Source: Nocardioides renjunii
GTDB lineage: Bacteria > Actinomycetota > Actinomycetes > Propionibacteriales > Nocardioidaceae
Direction: 5' to 3'
Assembly (NCBI RefSeq): GCF_034661175.1
Contig: NZ_CP141058.1
Location: forward strand, 3,100,001 to 3,164,000
DNA length: 64,000 nucleotides
Under the pieces are notes generated by a model. That model was not told the DNA's origin, did no database searches, and was given only the letters and a program-made list of their open reading frames with translations. Positions 63,897 to 64,000 of this stretch are shown in pieces (the first letter of the stretch is position 1; every line of letters begins with the position of its first letter). Position numbers and translations under genes: made by a program.

Positions 63897-64000
63897 ATGA
63901 ATACTTTTGTTAAGGAGCAGGCGAAGCACACCCGCTTCAAGCTCCCCTCGTTCGGCGTGCAGGTCCTGATCGGACTCGTGCTCGGCGTGGTCCTCGGCCT
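63897..64000 (+). CDS. DAACS-family dicarboxylate/amino acid:cation symporter (partial, N-terminus only)
   Basis: Only the first 34 codons are in the window. After a basic start (MNTFVKEQAKHTRFKLPSFG) comes VQVLIGLVLGVVLG, the first membrane helix typical of DctA/GltP/TcyP transporters. The ATG is preceded by TATCTT at 6 bases and no Shine-Dalgarno. The upstream Cys-containing leader peptide suggests a cystine (TcyP-like) transporter rather than a C4-dicarboxylate carrier; this is inference, and the identifying residues lie beyond the window. The first codons (AATACTTTTGTTAAG) are unusually AT-rich for this genome. Confidence 0.6.
   Translation, partial: MNTFVKEQAKHTRFKLPSFGVQVLIGLVLGVVLG

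Overview
The window is high-GC chromosomal DNA of a rod-shaped actinobacterium, most likely Nocardioides or another member of the Nocardioidaceae. This rests on very GC-rich genes with many GTG starts, two adjacent clpP genes next to clpX, a mycothiol-nitroreductase-type DsbA protein, a group II truncated haemoglobin, mreBCD, and a 4.9 kb secreted lamin-tail/metallophosphoesterase. The order ndk, DUF4233, folC, (valS), clpX, clpP2, clpP1, tig, tRNAs, nei, rpiB, DsbA-like, pepN, DUF5130, glbO, thioesterase, ettA, ssb follows, from memory, the Mycobacterium tuberculosis Rv2445c-Rv2478c stretch and the Streptomyces SCO2607-SCO2643 stretch. The window is therefore mostly ancient core genome with a few local changes.

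Layout. 1-10.1 kb: a cell-surface glycan cluster (partial flippase-like membrane protein, GT2, membrane O-acyltransferase with SGNH domain, polytopic membrane protein, WsaF-like glycosyltransferase with N-terminal repeats, GT4-like protein, double GT2, coiled-coil protein). 10.2-18.2 kb: TIGR03960-type radical SAM protein, then the elongation operon mreB-mreC-mreD-mrdA-rodA, tightly overlapped. 18.3-18.6 kb: a tandem array of about 72-bp palindromic units. 18.6-24.6 kb: ndk, DUF4233, folC, a GNAT acetyltransferase, and a divergent valS of archaeal/Rickettsia type. 24.6-25.0 kb: a second, unrelated palindrome array, beside a membrane-anchored Ala/Lys/Glu/Asp repeat protein. 25.9-31.9 kb: protein quality control (clpX, clpP2, clpP1, tig) with a MarR/phosphotransferase pair between. 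32-38.9 kb: tRNA-Pro, tRNA-Gly, RsbU-like phosphatase, nei, rpiB, alpha/beta hydrolase, LURP-one-related protein, metG, DsbA-like protein. 38.9-48 kb: pepN, a strong terminator, a long imperfect inverted repeat, DUF5130, mscS, glbO, double-hotdog thioesterase, a 55-aa membrane protein facing a TetR gene, thiolase, MarR. 48-55 kb: ettA, ssb, and an operon of PrsW-like protease plus two dynamin-like GTPases. 55-64 kb: the giant secreted metallophosphoesterase, aminopeptidase P, rlmC, an SDR, and a short leader-peptide gene ahead of the start of a DAACS-family symporter.

Regulation visible in the sequence. At least 16 genes have a TANNNT-like -10 element ending 6-8 bases before the start codon with no Shine-Dalgarno, which is the leaderless-mRNA signature. 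TAGGCT recurs at ndk, metG, ettA, prsW and a marR gene. Two regulator loci carry clear operator candidates: a 14-bp direct repeat around the MarR/phosphotransferase promoter, and twin TCTAC-N4-GTAG palindromes between the TetR gene and the 55-aa gene.

The most interesting items are the Cys-containing leader peptide before the DAACS symporter, the archaeal-type valS at the native valS locus, the two palindrome arrays, the long inverted repeat after pepN, and the PrsW/double-dynamin operon. All functional statements are from sequence reading and family knowledge; no database search was run.
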